From positions 558,001-622,000 of the forward strand of contig NZ_AP018222.1 of NCBI RefSeq assembly GCF_002368035.1: a stretch of 64,000 bases of DNA, given 5' to 3'. The position numbers and the translations under genes were made by a program. Source of the DNA: Nostoc linckia NIES-25. Lineage in GTDB: Bacteria; Cyanobacteriota; Cyanobacteriia; Cyanobacteriales; Nostocaceae. Under the pieces are notes generated by a model, which did no database searches, was not told where the DNA came from, and saw only the letters and a program-made list of their open reading frames with translations. Positions 50,665 to 60,002 of this stretch are shown piece after piece (the first letter of the stretch is position 1; the number at the start of each line of letters is the position of its first letter).

Positions 50665-50889
50665 ATGAAACTATTATTAATTTGGCTGATTCGCGGCTAC
50701 CGAATGTTTATTTCGCCATTGTTTCCTCCGAGTTGTCGTTTTCAGCCAACTTGTTCGATGTATGCCATTGAAGCCATTGAACGATTTGGAATATTTCGCG
50801 GTAGCTGGATGGCAGCCCTACGGATTTTACGCTGTCATCCTTTTCATCCGGGCGGTTATGACCCAGTACCGGAGGTGAAAGAGAAGTAG
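50665..50889 (+). CDS. yidD: Membrane protein insertion efficiency factor YidD
   Basis: 74 residues. Family pattern complete: LIRGYRMFISPLFPPSCRFQPTCSMYAIEAI with the cysteines of the family (C29, C36), then SWMAALRILRCHPFHPGGYDPVP. YidD assists YidC-mediated insertion of membrane proteins and is peripheral to the inner membrane. The gene stands alone, without the rnpA-rpmH-yidC set. The ATG at 50665 has no strong Shine-Dalgarno (AGGTAACTCT upstream). Confidence 0.95.
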   Translation: MKLLLIWLIRGYRMFISPLFPPSCRFQPTCSMYAIEAIERFGIFRGSWMAALRILRCHPFHPGGYDPVPEVKEK

Positions 50890-50990
50890 GGGGGACTGGG
50901 GACTGGGGGGCAGGGGAACCAGGGGAAAAGGTTAAAGGTTAAAGGGAAAAGGAATAAATTTAATCTTTCCCCATACCCCATACCCAATTA
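50890..50990. repeat. G-rich and A-rich repeat tract
   Basis: GGGGACTGGGGACTGGGGGG, then GGTTAAAGGTTAAAGGGAAA and CCCCATACCCCATACCC units directly after the yidD stop, the same class as the other short tandem repeats. Confidence 0.75.
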
Positions 50991-51071
50991 CGGGTATAGT
51001 CTTTTGGCCAGATGTCAACGGGTGGCGTTGTCATCTAGTTTGAGAGGGTTGAATAACCTAAATTTAGAGTG

Positions 51072-51293
51072 ATGATTAACCCTACTGCTATTTATATACC
51101 CGACCAACCACAAATTCCCAGCCCTGAACCAGGCCCGCTACCGAGTCCTGAACCAGTACCTACTCCTATCCCCCAACCCTTACCTGAGCCTGTACCAGAA
51201 CCAGTACCTGCTCCCATTCCTCAAACTGTACCTGGGCCAATTCCTCAAACAGTTCCTGGAACAATTCCCCAAACCATACCGGAACCTGTTTGA
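51072..51293 (+). CDS. Proline-rich low-complexity small protein
   Basis: 73 residues from ATG 51072. After MINPTAIYIPDQPQIP the chain is made of P-E-P-V/P-I-P-Q-T repeats (PEPVPTPIPQPLPEPV, then PIPQTVPGPIPQTVPGTIPQ), about 35% proline and no signal peptide. The repeats at DNA level (CCTCAAACTGTACCTGGGCC-type units) are tandem. It is probably an expressed proline-rich peptide, but could be an expanded repeat read as an ORF. Position: 46 bp before ychF. Confidence 0.5.
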   Translation: MINPTAIYIPDQPQIPSPEPGPLPSPEPVPTPIPQPLPEPVPEPVPAPIPQTVPGPIPQTVPGTIPQTIPEPV

Positions 51294-51338
51294 ATTACCT
51301 TGGTAATATAATCGAGAATCCAAAATCTAAAATCCAAA

Positions 51339-52430
51339 ATGTTAAGAGCCGGAATCGTCGGACTTCCCAACGTCGGAAAATCTACTTTATTTAATGCTGT
51401 AGTTGCTAATGCCAAAGCAGAAGCGGCTAATTTCCCTTTTTGCACGATTGAACCGAATGTCGGCGTTGTCGCAGTACCGGATGAGCGGTTAAATGTTCTC
51501 GCTAAAATTGGCAGTTCGGTACAAATTGTCCCCGCACGTGTGGAGTTTGTGGATATTGCCGGTTTAGTTAAAGGTGCAAGTCAAGGTGAGGGACTAGGCA
51601 ATCAATTTTTGTCCCACATCCGGGAAGTTGATGCGATCGTCCACGTGGTACGCTGTTTTGAAAATGATGATATTATCCACGTTGCTGGTTCTGTTGACCC
51701 AATGCGAGATATTGAAATCATTAATTTAGAACTGGGTTTATCAGATTTAGCACAAATTGAGCGACGAATCGATCGCACTCGCAAACAAGCTCGCACTAGC
51801 AAAGATGCTCAGTTTGAAGTCACAGTTTTGGAAAAATTAGCTGCGGCTTTAAATGAAGGTAAATCGGTGCGTCAAGTGAGTTTGAATGAAGAAGAAGCGG
51901 AGATTATTAAAGGATTAGGACTGCTAACTAATAAACCAATTATCTACGCTGCCAATGTATCTGAGGATGACTTGGCAACCGGTAATGATTTTGTGGAAAA
52001 AGTGCGACAAGTTGCTGCAACAGAAAATGCTCAAGTTGTCATAGTTTCTGCTCAAGTTGAAGCTGAATTAGTGGAATTACCAGAGGAAGATAAAGCTGAT
52101 TTTCTGGCGTCTTTAGGTGTGGAAGAAGGTGGTTTGAAGTCATTAATTCGTGCTACCTACACCCTTTTAGGGCTGCGGACATATTTCACTTGCGGCCCCA
52201 AAGAAACCCGCGCTTGGACAATTCATGCAGGAATGTCTGCACCTCAAGCCGCAGGTGTCATCCACAGTGATTTTGAGAGGGGATTTATCCGCGCTGAAAC
52301 CGTCGCTTACAAAGACTTGGTAGCCACTGGTTCGATGAATGCTGCTAAGGAAAAAGGATTGGTTCGTAGTGAAGGGAAAGAGTATGTCGTGCAGGAAGGG
52401 GATGTGATGTTATTCCGCTTTAATGTGTAA
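51339..52430 (+). CDS. ychF: YchF/Ola1-type ATPase
   Basis: 363 residues, full family length. G1 is GLPNVGKST (8-16), then DIAGLVKGASQGEGLGNQFL for G3, and an NVSEDD in place of the usual NKxD, the change that makes this Obg-family member ATP specific. The C-terminal TGS/RNA-binding part ends with YVVQEGDVMLFRFNV. YchF binds ribosomes and takes part in oxidative stress responses, cytoplasmic. A single gene, followed by a 12-bp hairpin. Confidence 0.97.
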   Translation: MLRAGIVGLPNVGKSTLFNAVVANAKAEAANFPFCTIEPNVGVVAVPDERLNVLAKIGSSVQIVPARVEFVDIAGLVKGASQGEGLGNQFLSHIREVDAIVHVVRCFENDDIIHVAGSVDPMRDIEIINLELGLSDLAQIERRIDRTRKQARTSKDAQFEVTVLEKLAAALNEGKSVRQVSLNEEEAEIIKGLGLLTNKPIIYAANVSEDDLATGNDFVEKVRQVAATENAQVVIVSAQVEAELVELPEEDKADFLASLGVEEGGLKSLIRATYTLLGLRTYFTCGPKETRAWTIHAGMSAPQAAGVIHSDFERGFIRAETVAYKDLVATGSMNAAKEKGLVRSEGKEYVVQEGDVMLFRFNV

Positions 52431-52448
52431 GGAAGTATAGGCTTTTTA

Positions 52449-52493
52449 TTGAAAACTAGAGCAAGCTATTTATTGTCTTGGTCTAGTTTTCAA
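52449..52493 (+). terminator. Long-stem hairpin after ychF
   Basis: TTGAAAACTAGA and TCTAGTTTTCAA pair over 12 bp around a 21-nt loop, 18 bp after the ychF stop. It has no long T run. Confidence 0.55.
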
Positions 52494-52579
52494 TTAGTTA
52501 CACTTCAATTACTCAAACCCCTGAAAGTGTAAAGCATATAGAAATTATACCAATTTGAAAAAAGAATGCGACAAATGGG

Positions 52580-52608
52580 TAGGGGCACAACATTGTTGTG
52601 CCCTTACG
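52580..52608. repeat. Palindromic small dispersed repeat
   Basis: TAGGGGCACAACATTGTTGT followed by GCCCTTACG; same family as 10931-10959, differing at the centre. Confidence 0.85.
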
Positions 52609-52758
52609 GATAATTGATGTGTCGCAAACATTATTTTAATTGGTATTACTAATGCAGCAACGACTACTATATTAATGATTAACCTGAGAAATTTAGGCAT
52701 AGTAATAAGGCAAAAGATTTTTTATTTTGCCCTTTACGGTTTTACTTACTTTCCATCG

Positions 52759-55041
52759 CTAAAGTACCTTTTGTAAAGAAAGCAATAATTCTTTGACAGT
52801 GTATGGTTTGGATAAAAACGTGTTCACACCACTGTCAGTGACGGCGCTGAGTTTACTATCCGACATCAATCCGCTGCTGGCAATAATTTTGACTTGTGGG
52901 TTGATTTTTTTTAAGGTACGGATGGCAGTTAAACCATCCAGGGAAGGCAGCATAATATCGATTAATACAGCACTAATTTTGTCCATATTTTTAGCGTATA
53001 GTGCGATCGCCTCAATCCCATCACCAGCAATTATGGTCTTATAGTTGTGGGTTTCCAATGACGATTTAGTAATCTCCTGAATGGCGACTTCATCATCCAC
53101 AACCAAAATCAACTCTCCATGTCCTGTTTGTGGGATCGAATCTTCTACCGTGAGTGTTTCCATTCCCTCTACAGCTGGCAAGTAAACTTTAAAGCTGGTG
53201 CCATTTCCGAGTTCGCTGTAGACGTTCACAAAACCTCCGTGGCTTTTAATAATTCCCAGGACGGTGGAAAGTCCTAACCCCGTGCCTTGTCCGACATCTT
53301 TTGTCGTAAAAAATGGCTCGAAAATTCTTTCTAAAATTTCCCCAGGAATGCCAGCTCCATTATCAGAGACAGTAATTACCGTGTAAGGGCCAACCTTGGC
53401 TTCCAGGTTCATCCGCGCATAATTTTCGTCAATAAACAGATTTTCCGCAGAGATTATCAAAATACCGCCATTAGGCATCGCATCGCGAGCATTAACGCAG
53501 AGGTTCATCAGTACTTGATGGAGTTGGGTACTATCTCCAGAAACTAACCACAAATCCTGCGGTATGTCAACGCTAACTTCTATAGATTTGGGAAACGTTT
53601 CTTTGAGAATCTTGGCAAGTTCTACAATTAAGTGCCTGAGTTGCAAGGTGATGCGTTTTCCCTCCACACCCCGTGCAAAGGAGAGCACTTGTTTAACTAA
53701 CTCCGCTCCGCGTCTAGCGTTGATTTCCAATATCTCCAGTAAATGGCGAGTCCGTTCATCTGCATCGGGAAATTTCAGCGGTAATAGTTGCGCTCCTGCC
53801 AAAATCGGCGTCAGGATATTGTTAAGGTCGTGAGCAATACCACTGGCTAATGTGCCGATGCTTTCCAAACGTTGAGCGCGAAACAATTGAGCTTCTAAAT
53901 GTTTTTTCTCAGTAATATCTGTGTCAACGCTCAAAATTGATTTAGGCTTTCCCTCTTCATCACATACCAGACTCCAACGACTGGCAACGAGGACTTCCTT
54001 GCCAGTTTTAGTAATTTTAGTTAACTCGCCTTGCCAGTTACCTTTACTAATAACTTCTAAAAGAGCCGCTTCGATTTCCGGTGAAGGTTCGTCAGACAAA
54101 AGCTCACTTACACTTTTTCCCCTAGCCTCTAGAGCTAGCCAACCGTAAAGTGTTTCTGCGCCTTTGTTCCAGAACAAAATCTGATTGTTTAAATCTCGCA
54201 CGCAAATGGCATCTGTTGTGACATCAAGTAATGCAGCCTGTTCTTTGATTTTTTCTTGGGCTAATTTGTGTTCGCGCAATGCGGCTTGCCGTTCGGTAAT
54301 ATCAATACTGGCACAAGTTACCCCGACAACTTCTTGGGACTCATTCCGCAACGGCTCAACTGTCAAATCATAATATCGAGTCGTTTTTTTAGTTGTAATT
54401 GATACTTCTTCTCGCGCCCCTATCCCACTGTTCAGTACCCCAAGTTTAATACTGGTGAGGGATTGAGCATCTTCGGCTGAGATGATATCCACATCTTTTT
54501 TGCCCAATATTTGCTCAATCTTCAATCCATAGGAGGGATTGTAAACCCAAGTGTACCGTAACTCCTTATCTTGGTTGTAGACAAAAATCGGAGAGTTTTT
54601 CAACGCTACGCGAAATCGCTCCTCGCTCTGTCGCAATGCGTTGTCTGCTCGTTGACGTTCAATTGCATAACGCATAGAACGCACTAGCAAATCACCGGTT
54701 ACTTGCCCTTTGACTAAATAATCCTGCGCTCCTTCTTGCATTGCCCTAGTTGCCAGGGTTTCATCGTTTATACCCGTCAACACAATAATTGGAGTCGCTT
54801 TTGCCTGTTGGTGAGCAGTAACAAAGCTTTCCAGTCCCTGACTATCTGGTAGGGAAAGGTCTAACAAAATAACATCAAAAATTTCGTTTTCTAAGTGGCT
54901 CAGTGCTTTGGAAAGCCGCTCAACTGGCATCAATTCGACTACAACTGTGTTAACTTCCTTTAAAAACTCCTGTAACAAAAAAACATCACCAGGGTTGTCT
55001 TCTACTAATAAGACTTTTATATTTTCACCTGCCATTGCCAT
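52759..55041 (-). CDS. Hybrid histidine kinase (REC-PAS-PAS-HisKA-HATPase-REC)
   Basis: 760 residues from the ATG at 55041 (MAMAGENIKVLLVEDNPGDV), which overlaps the TAA of the upstream regulator gene as TAATG. An N-terminal receiver with D61 is followed by two PAS domains (about 150-390), HisKA with H404 in ASGIAHDLNNILTPI, a HATPase domain (NLCVNARDAM, GQGTGLGLSTVLGII) and a second receiver with D695. The phospho-acceptor motif (HDLNN) marks an HPK4-like kinase. With receivers at both ends it likely passes phosphate in from the preceding regulator or kinase. It is last gene of the three-gene light-signal operon. Confidence 0.9.
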   Translation of the reverse strand: MAMAGENIKVLLVEDNPGDVFLLQEFLKEVNTVVVELMPVERLSKALSHLENEIFDVILLDLSLPDSQGLESFVTAHQQAKATPIIVLTGINDETLATRAMQEGAQDYLVKGQVTGDLLVRSMRYAIERQRADNALRQSEERFRVALKNSPIFVYNQDKELRYTWVYNPSYGLKIEQILGKKDVDIISAEDAQSLTSIKLGVLNSGIGAREEVSITTKKTTRYYDLTVEPLRNESQEVVGVTCASIDITERQAALREHKLAQEKIKEQAALLDVTTDAICVRDLNNQILFWNKGAETLYGWLALEARGKSVSELLSDEPSPEIEAALLEVISKGNWQGELTKITKTGKEVLVASRWSLVCDEEGKPKSILSVDTDITEKKHLEAQLFRAQRLESIGTLASGIAHDLNNILTPILAGAQLLPLKFPDADERTRHLLEILEINARRGAELVKQVLSFARGVEGKRITLQLRHLIVELAKILKETFPKSIEVSVDIPQDLWLVSGDSTQLHQVLMNLCVNARDAMPNGGILIISAENLFIDENYARMNLEAKVGPYTVITVSDNGAGIPGEILERIFEPFFTTKDVGQGTGLGLSTVLGIIKSHGGFVNVYSELGNGTSFKVYLPAVEGMETLTVEDSIPQTGHGELILVVDDEVAIQEITKSSLETHNYKTIIAGDGIEAIALYAKNMDKISAVLIDIMLPSLDGLTAIRTLKKINPQVKIIASSGLMSDSKLSAVTDSGVNTFLSKPYTVKELLLSLQKVL

Positions 55042-55478
55042 TACTCCGGTGGCAGTTTTACGATCGCAAACCAAAAATTTTCGATTGATTTTACAATTTT
55101 AACGAATTGATCGAAATCTACTGGCTTAGTTATGTAACAGTTTGCAGACAGATTATAGGCTTTGAGGATGTCTTCTTCGGCTTGAGAAGTCGTCAACACG
55201 ACTACAGGAATTCGCTTGAGGTTTTCATCTGCTTTAATTTCTGCCAATACTTCTCGCCCATCTTTTTTAGGGAGATTCAAATCGAGCAGCACAATATCTG
55301 GATGAGCTGCTTCGACATATTTTTCTTGTTTTCGCAAGAATGCCATTGCTTCGACACCATCTTCTACGACGTTCAGGTGAATGGAGATTTTGCTATCTTC
55401 CAAGGCTATGCGTGTAAGTTGGGCATCCCCAGGATTGTCTTCTACTAACAAAACCTCAATAGGCATAATCGTTTGCAT
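55041..55478 (-). CDS. Single-domain response regulator (Rcp1-like)
   Basis: 145 residues. Receiver only: IEVLLVEDNPGDAQLTRIAL, phospho-acceptor D66 in IVLLDLNLPKKDG, T96 in VVLTTSQAEED and K118 in CYITKPVDF. This is the Rcp1 layout of regulators that partner cyanobacterial phytochromes. The gene starts 12 bp after the stop of the cyanobacteriochrome kinase gene and overlaps the following kinase by TAATG. It is therefore expected to receive phosphate from that kinase and hand it on. Confidence 0.92.
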   Translation of the reverse strand: MQTIMPIEVLLVEDNPGDAQLTRIALEDSKISIHLNVVEDGVEAMAFLRKQEKYVEAAHPDIVLLDLNLPKKDGREVLAEIKADENLKRIPVVVLTTSQAEEDILKAYNLSANCYITKPVDFDQFVKIVKSIENFWFAIVKLPPE

Positions 55479-55490
55479 GTTTACGATTGC

Positions 55491-58100
55491 TCAAGAGCTT
55501 CTATCTGGAATTGTGAAGTAGAAAGTCGAGCCTTGGCCCGGTTTCGACTCAACCCAGATACGCCCACCGTGGCGTTCTATAATCTTCTTACAAATTGCCA
55601 GACCAATACCAGTACCTGGATACTTATCTCTTGTGTGCAAGCGCTGAAAAATTATAAAAATACGCTCAGCATACTGGGGTTCTAGACCAATGCCATTATC
55701 CTGTACCCAGAAGACATATTCCTTGGGAGGGGGGAGTGGTGGGGTGGTGGGGTGGTGGGGTGGTGGGGTGGTAGGAGTAGTTTCGCCCATCTCCTCATCT
55801 CCCCATTTCCCCATCTCCCCATCTCCCCTCCCCACTCCAATATGAATTTCTGGCTGCTGCTGATTTTTACAAAATTTGACGGCGTTAGCGATGAGGTTTT
55901 GAAATACTTGTGTCAATTGGGTAACATCAGCCATGACTTGAGGTAAAGTATCATGGGTGATAATTGCTTTACTGTCAGCGATCGCCAGTTGGAGATTTGC
56001 GATCGCTTGTTTTAAAACAGCACTACAATCAACTCGTTTAAAGGGCTGTCCGCGGGTGCTGACGCGGGAATAGTTCAACAAATCATTGATTAGTGTCTGC
56101 ATCCGACGCGCCCCATCTACTGCGTAGTTGATAAACTCATCGGCATTACTATCGAGTTGATTTTTGTATCTTCGCTCCAGCAATTGTAAATAACTAGTTA
56201 CCATCCGCAATGGCTCTTGCAAGTCATGGGAAGCTACGTAGGCAAATTGTTCTAATTCCGCATTGGAACGAGCGAGTTCTTGACTTTGGCGGGTTTGCTG
56301 TTCTAGTAGTTGCGCCTGAGATAAAGCAATGCCAATTTGGTTAGCTAGTTGTTCTAACAACTCTGTCTCAAAGTTATTCCACTTTCGAGGTGTAGCACAT
56401 TGGTGAGCTAGCAATAAGCCCCAAATGCCGTCTCTGACAAGAATCGGCACTACAAGGTTAGCCTTGACAGCAAACTGCTCAAGAAATTCTCGATGACAAG
56501 GTTGAATATAAGCAGTTTGAATGTCTTCGATTGCGCTAATTCTTCCTTGGCGATATCTTTCTATGTATTCTTCTTTAAAACAGGGGTCGATAATATTTTT
56601 TCCCAGAATTACAGGCCAACCAGGTAGTACAGCTTCTTGTACTACTGTTCCCGAACCGTCACGGCAAAGTTGAAAAATTAAAACTCGGTCAGCTTGCAGT
56701 AGTTTTTGGACTTCGATAACAGTGGTTTGGAGAATTTCATCTATTTGTAAAGATTCTCGGATTTTAAAAGTAATTTCCGAAAATAATTGCGATCGCAAAT
56801 TTTGCCGCTTCAATTCCTCTTCTGTTCGCTTGCGATCTGTGATATCAGTATAAGAACCGACCATTCGCACCACATCACCTAATGCGTCCCAAAGTGCCTG
56901 TCCTCGATCCAGAATCCATTTATAGCTGCCGTCTTGGCATTGGACTCGATACTCACAAACATAAAATGGTGTTTTCTTGGCAAAGTGATCCTGGAAGGCC
57001 TCAAGTACCAAATCTCGCTCATCAGGATGGATTCGTTTTGTCCAATCATCCCAACAATTGGAAACTTCGTCGTCTTTATACCCCAACATTTGCTTCCACC
57101 GATTTGAGAAGAACACTTCATTAGTCTTGAGGTTCCAGTCCCAAATACCATCATTATTACCCTGCAATGCCAATTGCCAACGTTCTTCACTTTCCCTAAG
57201 TGCTTGTGCTGTTTGGCGTCGTTCGGTAATGTCTTGAAAATATACAGATAAGCCGTCTTTTCCTGGATAAGCGTGGACTTGAAACCAGCGGTTGAGGGGT
57301 GGATAAAACTCCTCAAATTCCACACTTATCTGGTTGAATACTGCTTTACGATACTGCTCTTCAAATGTTGTGCCGATAATTCTGGGAAACGCTTCCCAGA
57401 AATTTTTACCCAAAAGCTGATTCTGGGTTTTCTGTAACAGCTGTTCTGCTTGACCATTAACATAAGTAAATCGCCATTCTTTATCTAAGGCAAAAAACGC
57501 ATCAGTAACACTTTCAAGAAGATTACTAATCCGGGTTCTGGCTGCTTCTGATTGTGCGCGTGCTGCTTGCTCCTGGGTCATTAGTTTCTCAGTAATTTGA
57601 GATACCTCACTCACATGACGCCTGAGTTCTAGTTGGTCAATCACTAAACGACTCAGAGCCACAAGCGCCTGGATTTGTTTTTGGCTTAATTCTTTGGGTA
57701 CTTGGTCAATGACGCACAGAGTTCCTAACATCTCCCCCTTGGGAGTAATTAGGGGCACACCTGCATAAAATCGTACATAAGGGTAGCCAGTTACTACTGC
57801 ATTGTTCGCCAACTTTTCATCAGCTAGCGTATCTGGAACCACAACAACACCACGCTGCTCTTGGCAAAGGTAAGATAACCCAATACTGCGGGGCATTTCT
57901 GATACATCTAAACCTACTTTTGCCTTAAACCATTGACGGTTTTCATCAATAAAATTTACTAAGGATATGGAAGTGTTACAAATAAATGCCGCTAACTGGG
58001 CGAGATTGTCGTAGGCTTCTTCAGGTTCCGTATCAAGAATTTGATACTGCCGCAAGGCTTCTAGCCTTGCCTGTTCTGTAATCATATCTCCAATGTTCAT
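55491..58100 (-). CDS. Cyanobacteriochrome histidine kinase (GAF-PAS-PAS-DXCF GAF-HisKA-HATPase)
   Basis: 869 residues. The first GAF (about 25-165) has no bilin cysteine. Two PAS domains follow. The second GAF (about 455-605) has C507 in a DPCF (DXCF) motif and C535 in IQPCHREFL, exactly 28 residues apart, plus AVKANLVVPILV and LLLAHQCATPRKWNN. These are the two cysteines of violet/blue-green switching DXCF cyanobacteriochromes such as TePixJ. HisKA carries H625 in ASHDLQEPLR; the HATPase N-box is QNLIANAVKFCKN, and the G boxes are WVQDNGIGLEPQY and PGTGIGLAICKKII. Between N and G1 boxes about 35 residues come from an in-frame G-rich/C-rich repeat. It is followed by the Rcp1-like regulator after 12 bp. 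Confidence 0.88.
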   Translation of the reverse strand: MNIGDMITEQARLEALRQYQILDTEPEEAYDNLAQLAAFICNTSISLVNFIDENRQWFKAKVGLDVSEMPRSIGLSYLCQEQRGVVVVPDTLADEKLANNAVVTGYPYVRFYAGVPLITPKGEMLGTLCVIDQVPKELSQKQIQALVALSRLVIDQLELRRHVSEVSQITEKLMTQEQAARAQSEAARTRISNLLESVTDAFFALDKEWRFTYVNGQAEQLLQKTQNQLLGKNFWEAFPRIIGTTFEEQYRKAVFNQISVEFEEFYPPLNRWFQVHAYPGKDGLSVYFQDITERRQTAQALRESEERWQLALQGNNDGIWDWNLKTNEVFFSNRWKQMLGYKDDEVSNCWDDWTKRIHPDERDLVLEAFQDHFAKKTPFYVCEYRVQCQDGSYKWILDRGQALWDALGDVVRMVGSYTDITDRKRTEEELKRQNLRSQLFSEITFKIRESLQIDEILQTTVIEVQKLLQADRVLIFQLCRDGSGTVVQEAVLPGWPVILGKNIIDPCFKEEYIERYRQGRISAIEDIQTAYIQPCHREFLEQFAVKANLVVPILVRDGIWGLLLAHQCATPRKWNNFETELLEQLANQIGIALSQAQLLEQQTRQSQELARSNAELEQFAYVASHDLQEPLRMVTSYLQLLERRYKNQLDSNADEFINYAVDGARRMQTLINDLLNYSRVSTRGQPFKRVDCSAVLKQAIANLQLAIADSKAIITHDTLPQVMADVTQLTQVFQNLIANAVKFCKNQQQPEIHIGVGRGDGEMGKWGDEEMGETTPTTPPPHHPTTPPLPPPKEYVFWVQDNGIGLEPQYAERIFIIFQRLHTRDKYPGTGIGLAICKKIIERHGGRIWVESKPGQGSTFYFTIPDRSS
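55727..55842. repeat. In-frame G-rich/C-rich repeat inside the cyanobacteriochrome kinase gene
   Basis: GGGGTGGT units (55738-55775) followed by CCCCATCTC/CCCCATTTC units to about 55842. On the coding strand it reads GRGDGEMGKWGDEEMGETTP, then a proline/histidine-rich stretch, and the frame stays open into EYVFWVQDNG. Confidence 0.9.
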
Positions 58101-58756
58101 TAAGTTTTATTCAGAAATCTCAATTATGATATCCAGTCAGCAGCGTAACTACCTCATAAATAGATTAACCTTTTTTAACATTAGTTAACTATCTGTGTGC
58201 TTCTGGTTATTCAGGAAAGTTTTGAGAACAAGGCATAAGGCCTTTTTTTAAAAGCTAGATTCACATTTGAGAAAAGCCATGCCCAGTAGTCAGCTATTGT
58301 GTTTACGCCGCCAACTTTCGCGATCGCCATAATCCCAGTGTAAACAAATTTTGGACGGATATTATTTACAAATACACATTTATATGCACAAAAATATTTG
58401 CTTGTTGCAGACTATATTAATTTCCACTTAATTAAAAAATGCTGCACTTTAGCGCACCATAGGCTAAATATAAGGAAAAACATTTATGTATATCCCAACT
58501 ACTTTTCGAGAAGAGTTCATGGCATAGGTGCGGCAATGAAAGAAAATCTTGAAACTGACCGAACAAAGCAAAAATAAAAATGTCTAGCATAGCAATACCT
58601 TCGTTTTTCGGTATCCCATCCTGCGGATGAGATAAACGCCTACCATACCCAAAAAATAAAAGTAAAAAGCAATACAAGCATTGACGTACTGATATTTGGC
58701 AAATAATCTTGAAATCTGATGAATAACAGGTGTACGTTTATCTACTTGTATTATCT
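58101..58756. other. Intergenic region, no supported gene
   Basis: AT-rich. A short AAGGCATAAGGCCTTTTTTT hairpin-like stretch lies near 58233. The minus-strand frame at 58432-58677 has no family pattern and is not called. No dispersed repeats. Confidence 0.4.
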
Positions 58757-59167
58757 ATGGGAATGATCTTTTTGATTATCTTAACCGTTTGGGCAATCGT
58801 AAATTTTGTAGGTTTATGCTCAGTTGTAATCTCATTTACCCGTTGTCGGACTGTACGAGGATATCGAAATATTGCAATTATCGGATCGCTTTTCATCCCA
58901 GCGATCCTTCTATTTTTAACCTTGTTGGATCTGTTAAACAATAAACCCAGCCTTACCGCAGTTGTCGTTCCTAGCGTAATCGCTGATATTCAGGTAATGG
59001 CAGTTATCGTATGGTCTAAAACTTATTTAATTTGCTTTTTGGGTGCTTGTGTAACTGCGGCGATTACTTTGTTTAAAGCTAATGCTATTCGCCGTTACTC
59101 AGGACTTGCTTGGGGTTTCCTGATTTCATCTCTTTCGGCTTGTGCGTTTGTGTTTATCAAATTTTGA
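58757..59167 (+). CDS. Hypothetical four-span membrane protein
   Basis: 136 residues from the ATG at 58757 (MGMIFLIILTVWAIVNFVGL); a GTG nine codons upstream is also possible. Four hydrophobic stretches: residues 2-30, 41-62, 78-108 and 113-135, with a few basic residues (FTRCRTVRGYRN) after the first. No motif is recognised and no neighbouring gene gives context. It is compact and entirely membrane-embedded. Confidence 0.55.
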   Translation: MGMIFLIILTVWAIVNFVGLCSVVISFTRCRTVRGYRNIAIIGSLFIPAILLFLTLLDLLNNKPSLTAVVVPSVIADIQVMAVIVWSKTYLICFLGACVTAAITLFKANAIRRYSGLAWGFLISSLSACAFVFIKF

Positions 59168-59235
59168 TGGCAATATCTTTGAGTTGGGGTGGCGCGATCG
59201 CTAGTAAAAGTTTACTGAAGAATCGCCACTAGTAA

Positions 59236-59300
59236 CAATTGAATTTTGTCATCGGTCATTAGTAAAGAACAAATGACTAATGACTAATGACCAATGACTA
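59236..59300. repeat. TGACTAA heptamer repeats
   Basis: Units of (A/C)ATGACTA/ATGACCA (for example AAATGACTAATGACTAATGA) just after the membrane protein gene and immediately before the end of hisG, a classic short tandem repeat of filamentous cyanobacteria. Confidence 0.8.
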
Positions 59301-59945
59301 TTAAACCCCCAATAAAACAGTCTCCCGCACCTTACTAATCACATCACTCAAATTGCCAGTGTTGAGACGGTAACTCAGGGGATGGGCTATTAATCGCCCC
59401 GTACTTTCATACAGAGTAGCGATTTCAATCAAACCATTTTCGCGTAGAGTCCGCCCTGTGGAAACTAAATCCACGATCGCTTCTGACATACCAGTTATTG
59501 GCCCTAATTCTACTGAACCATATAGCGGAACTATTTCTACCGGTAAATCGAGACTTTGGAAATATTCACGAGCGCAATTGACATATTTTGAGGCAACTCT
59601 ACCATGTGGTGGTAGATGTAGCGGCGATCGGTAGGAACTCGATGCTTTTACCGCCACCGACATCCGACAATATCCAAACTGCAAATCGACTAAGTGGGCA
59701 ACTTGCGGCTGTTTCTCCCGCAGCACATCGTAACCAACAATACCCAGTTGTGCCTGACCATATTCTACATAAACAGGTACATCCTGCGCCCGCACCAATA
59801 GCCCTTTTGCTTGTCCACTAGCGTCAGGAATTTGAAGTTGGCGATTTCCTGAATCTAAAAAAGCACTGAAATCTAACCCGACAGCTTGTAGCAACCGGAT
59901 GCTATGTTTAAGAAGTTCCCCTTTTGGTAATGCAACAGTCAGCAT
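59301..59945 (-). CDS. hisG: ATP phosphoribosyltransferase, short form
   Basis: 214 residues. MLTVALPKGELLKHSIRLLQ, then RAQDVPVYVEYGQAQLGIVG and ASKYVNCAREYF, with the PRPP-binding EAIVDLVSTGRTLRENGL near residue 165. First step of histidine synthesis, joining ATP and PRPP. The short form lacks the regulatory C-terminal domain and needs HisZ as partner, whose gene is not in this window. A single cytoplasmic gene, divergent to the downstream regulator gene. Confidence 0.97.
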   Translation of the reverse strand: MLTVALPKGELLKHSIRLLQAVGLDFSAFLDSGNRQLQIPDASGQAKGLLVRAQDVPVYVEYGQAQLGIVGYDVLREKQPQVAHLVDLQFGYCRMSVAVKASSSYRSPLHLPPHGRVASKYVNCAREYFQSLDLPVEIVPLYGSVELGPITGMSEAIVDLVSTGRTLRENGLIEIATLYESTGRLIAHPLSYRLNTGNLSDVISKVRETVLLGV

Positions 59946-60002
59946 TATTTTTCTTGGTATCCTGCGTTTTAGCGGTTCAATAATTATTGAGAATATCTCT
60001 AT

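Larger units (their letters stand above)
52431..52758. other. Intergenic region with hairpin and dispersed repeat
   Basis: Holds the ychF hairpin (52449-52493) and a palindromic repeat (52580-52608). Nothing else recognised. Confidence 0.6.

Noticed and set aside
56879..57325. 148-codon minus-strand frame inside the cyanobacteriochrome kinase
   Set aside because: Same-strand shadow in another frame of the PAS region.
58432..58677. 81-codon minus-strand frame
   Set aside because: No ribosome binding site or family pattern; AT-rich intergenic.
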